Part shown: positions 62,430-64,000 of the stretch, in pieces | How the letters are laid out: each line of letters opens with the position of its first letter | Numbering within the stretch: position 1 is the first letter of the stretch | Assembly: GCA_046328715.1 (NCBI GenBank) | Contig: JAXLWB010000015.1 | Coordinates: 1-64,000, forward strand | DNA from: JAXLWB01 sp046328715 | GTDB taxonomy: Bacteria > Chloroflexota > Anaerolineae > Caldilineales > Caldilineaceae | Reading direction: 5' to 3' | Length of the DNA: 64,000 bases | Made by a program: the position numbers and the translations under genes | Notes under the pieces: generated by a model | The model's database searches: none | The model's input: the letters and a program-made list of their open reading frames with translations, nothing else | Told to the model about the DNA's origin: nothing

Positions 62430-62849
62430 ATGCCAATCATCACTCGTTACTTTATTCGTACTGGCTTCGTCTGTCTGGCCCTGGCCTTGCTAAGCGCACT
62501 CCTTCTGGCAGTCCGTCCGCTACTTACTATGCCGGATGCGATTGGTGCGCTAACACCGGTCTATTTTCACCTGTTCATGGTGGGCTGGGTCACACAACTG
62601 ATCTTTGGCGTGGCCTACTGGATGTTTCCAATCTTCAAAAAGGAGCAACCGCGCGGATCGACGCCACTCGCCTGGTCCACCTACATTTTACTCAATCTGG
62701 GACTGCTCTTGCGCGTGGTCGGCGAACCAATGATTACAACCAGTACCAATCCACTGTGGGGTGGATCGCTGGCGCTTTCGGCATTGATGCAATGGGTGGC
62801 GGGTCTATGTTTTGTGATCAATACCTGGCCTCGGGTCAAGGAGCGTTGA
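62430..62849 (+). CDS. four-helix membrane protein, heme-copper-oxidase-like segment (copy 1)
   Basis: 139 residues, four helices. The motif YFHLFMVGWVTQLIFGVAYWMFP resembles the helix pair of cbb3/NorB-type subunit I with a heme-ligand-like His, but the protein is far too short to be an oxidase. It is paralogous to the next gene (same HxxxxGW...GVAYW...P pattern and a closing WPRVK). Possibly a small cytochrome b-like quinol partner for the N2O reductase below; inference. Confidence 0.65.
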   Translation: MPIITRYFIRTGFVCLALALLSALLLAVRPLLTMPDAIGALTPVYFHLFMVGWVTQLIFGVAYWMFPIFKKEQPRGSTPLAWSTYILLNLGLLLRVVGEPMITTSTNPLWGGSLALSALMQWVAGLCFVINTWPRVKER

Positions 62850-62862
62850 GAGAGCGAGAACA

Positions 62863-63264
62863 ATGCCAAAACTAAGTTGCTGGTTTGTCCGTGCCGCCTT
62901 TGTTTACCTGCTGGTTGGTTTTAGCCTGGGTGGGCTACTGCTGTGGAACAAAGGCATCCCCCTGACGCCCCAAATCTGGCGTCTCTTGCCAGTACATATC
63001 GAATTTCAGATGTTTGGTTGGATCCTACACTTGGCACTCGGTGTTGCCTACTGGATATTGCCGCGCTTTCAAACAAAGCGGCGCCGTGAGCGTTGGGCAT
63101 GGAGTGCGTTTATTTTACTCAACTTGGGCTGTTGGCTAGTCGTCCTGGCCAGTTGGATTGACCAGCCAGTCATCATTCTGGTTGGACGGCTAGCCGAGGT
63201 CGCCGCCATCATGGCCTTTGTCGTTCATGCCTGGCCACGCGTCAAACCACCGATGGCAGTGTAA
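62863..63264 (+). CDS. four-helix membrane protein, heme-copper-oxidase-like segment (copy 2)
   Basis: 133 residues. Motif VHIEFQMFGWILHLALGVAYWILPRF parallels copy 1, and the protein ends HAWPRVKPPM. Thirteen bases from copy 1, so co-transcribed; the pair may form one eight-helix unit. Function not established. Confidence 0.65.
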   Translation: MPKLSCWFVRAAFVYLLVGFSLGGLLLWNKGIPLTPQIWRLLPVHIEFQMFGWILHLALGVAYWILPRFQTKRRRERWAWSAFILLNLGCWLVVLASWIDQPVIILVGRLAEVAAIMAFVVHAWPRVKPPMAV

Positions 63265-63473
63265 ACAATTGTCCACCCATAACAAGTAGAAAGAGTTTAG
63301 AGGAATTCGTATTCACCCTCACCCCTCACCCCTCCTCATCCCCTCTAGCAAGCGCCAGATTCCTTTCCAATAAACGATGAGACTTTAGTCGCAGCGCTCC
63401 GCATTTTCTTCTGTTAGGCTGTTACCATCACGAGGCAATTTTCGCAGTGGCATAGCTTCTCAAGGTGAGAAAA

Positions 63474-63716
63474 ATGGCGCAGCCCTTACCACAAATCACC
63501 CCCCTCAAATGCAATGGCTGTGGCCGCTGTGTGGAAGTTTGCCCTGCACATGTTTTTGGAATTCAACAGGGAAAGGCAGTGCTCGTTGCACCTCAACTTT
63601 GCACCTATTGTATGGCGTGCGAAGAGATTTGCCCAACCAATGCCATTGCGCTTCCCTTTGAAATTATCGTTCGTCAACCTGCCAAACCGAAGAGCGATTT
63701 GGCAAAATCAACATAA
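63474..63716 (+). CDS. 2x[4Fe-4S] ferredoxin
   Basis: 80 residues. Two cluster motifs, CNGCGRCVEVCP and CTYCMACEEICP, in the standard CxxCxxCxxxCP spacing. AAGGTGAG precedes the ATG at 63474. Next to a nosZ-like gene, where small ferredoxins (NosG/NosH-like) are common in clade II nos clusters; an electron-transfer role to N2O reductase maturation or activity is inferred. Confidence 0.88.
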   Translation: MAQPLPQITPLKCNGCGRCVEVCPAHVFGIQQGKAVLVAPQLCTYCMACEEICPTNAIALPFEIIVRQPAKPKSDLAKST

Positions 63717-63729
63717 TCAGGAGGCACCC

Positions 63730-64000
63730 ATGAGACGTTTTATAGCGCTTCTGGCAATCGTGGTGTTGGTAGCTTCGATCATCGTCGCTTGTGGCGGTGA
63801 TGAGGAAGCAACGCCACAGGCTGCACAGCCAGCAGCCGCGCAACCTGCAGCCGCCAGCGCAGCACAGGCCGACAGCAGCGGCGTTGGCATTCCCGATGCT
63901 TTGATGAGCATTGCCCAGGGTCGTGGACTTTCACCCGATGATATCCGCGCCGCCTTGATGACCTATATGCCGAGCGGCAAACATGATGATTATGTCATGT
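63730..64000 (+). CDS. nosZ: nitrous oxide reductase-like lipoprotein, partial (cut by window end)
   Basis: Only the first 90 residues are present. Sec-type signal with lipobox ASIIVACGG, an Ala/Gln/Pro linker, then LSPDDIRAALMTYMPSGKHDDYVM. The last part matches the entry of clade II nitrous oxide reductases (GKHDxYVMFxSGGHSGQ as I recall it). Starts 13 bases after the ferredoxin, with AGGAGG. The copper-ligand part is off the end, so the call rests on the N-terminus and neighbours. Confidence 0.65.
   Translation, partial: MRRFIALLAIVVLVASIIVACGGDEEATPQAAQPAAAQPAAASAAQADSSGVGIPDALMSIAQGRGLSPDDIRAALMTYMPSGKHDDYVM

Noticed and set aside
63280..63470. FNR box (TTGAT-N4-ATCAA) upstream of the ferredoxin/nosZ genes
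   Set aside because: No convincing half-sites found by eye.

Overview
The window looks like a chromosomal segment of a Chloroflexota bacterium, probably from the Caldilineae/Anaerolineae side of the phylum. The evidence is indirect. Its ABC substrate-binding lipoproteins have twin-arginine signals and Ala/Pro/Gly-rich linkers after the lipobox. It carries sulfolipid genes, a class I HMG-CoA reductase and the start of what reads as a lipoprotein-type (clade II-like) nitrous oxide reductase. One secreted protein ends in a VYLPIVGK tail, and many intergenic gaps contain hairpins built from short repeated words. No rRNA, insertion sequence or CRISPR array was seen.

Layout. 1-16.4 kb: carbohydrate and one-off metabolic genes, namely a SIS-domain sugar isomerase, threonine synthase, a minus-strand set of sugar-acid/polyol enzymes (Gfo/Idh oxidoreductase, three xylose-isomerase-like epimerases, a 2-hydroxyacid dehydrogenase, a mandelate-racemase family enzyme, a cupin), oligopeptidase B, a VIT1-type metal transporter, a secreted CBM protein and HMG-CoA reductase. 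16.4-29.3 kb: a PTS-dependent dihydroxyacetone kinase (dhaK, dhaL and a DhaM carrying a full-length enzyme I) downstream of an ABC importer whose gene content (binding protein, two permeases, small membrane protein, two dissimilar ATPases) resembles rhizobial glycerol importers. An AT-rich, opposite-strand gene for a CHAT (caspase-like) protease with six predicted membrane segments sits between the two halves. 30-37.2 kb: an HNH protein gene, then a minus-strand locus of rsr (Ro60 orthologue), Y RNAs, tRNAs, tRNA-Y hybrids, a DIP1984 protein, an unknown 281-residue protein and several very small ORFs.

37.4-55.2 kb: more sugar genes, including four Gfo/Idh-type or dehydrogenase genes, a PhyH dioxygenase, a second ABC importer with no ATPase, GH4, a NagB-like deaminase, a YdjC deacetylase, an M14 peptidase and an AraA/FucI-like protein, plus a GxxExxY gene in a tandem repeat, a nucleotidyltransferase and a lone MbtH-like protein. 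55.2-60.8 kb: two P450s and divergent sulfolipid genes (sqdB and an SqdX-like glycosyltransferase). 61-64 kb: a Crp/Fnr regulator, a Thr-rich membrane-anchored protein, two paralogous four-helix membrane proteins, a 2x[4Fe-4S] ferredoxin and a partial nosZ-like gene cut by the window edge.

The strongest candidate for an undescribed system is the Ro60/Y-RNA/tRNA locus (30.9-36.3 kb). Five elements share one internal-loop signature: a CCGAA-like strand facing CTTG, followed by GTTAYC. Three are ordinary Y RNAs whose own ends pair. In the other two the same stem, closed by a small loop, is inserted between positions 28 and 29 of an otherwise complete tRNA, so the RNA ends are at the tRNA acceptor. 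The locus therefore seems to encode the same Ro60-binding/tRNA-mimic design in two topologies. Y RNAs with tRNA-like modules beside Ro60 are established; the intact-acceptor form is, as far as I can tell, less familiar. All folds here were drawn by eye.
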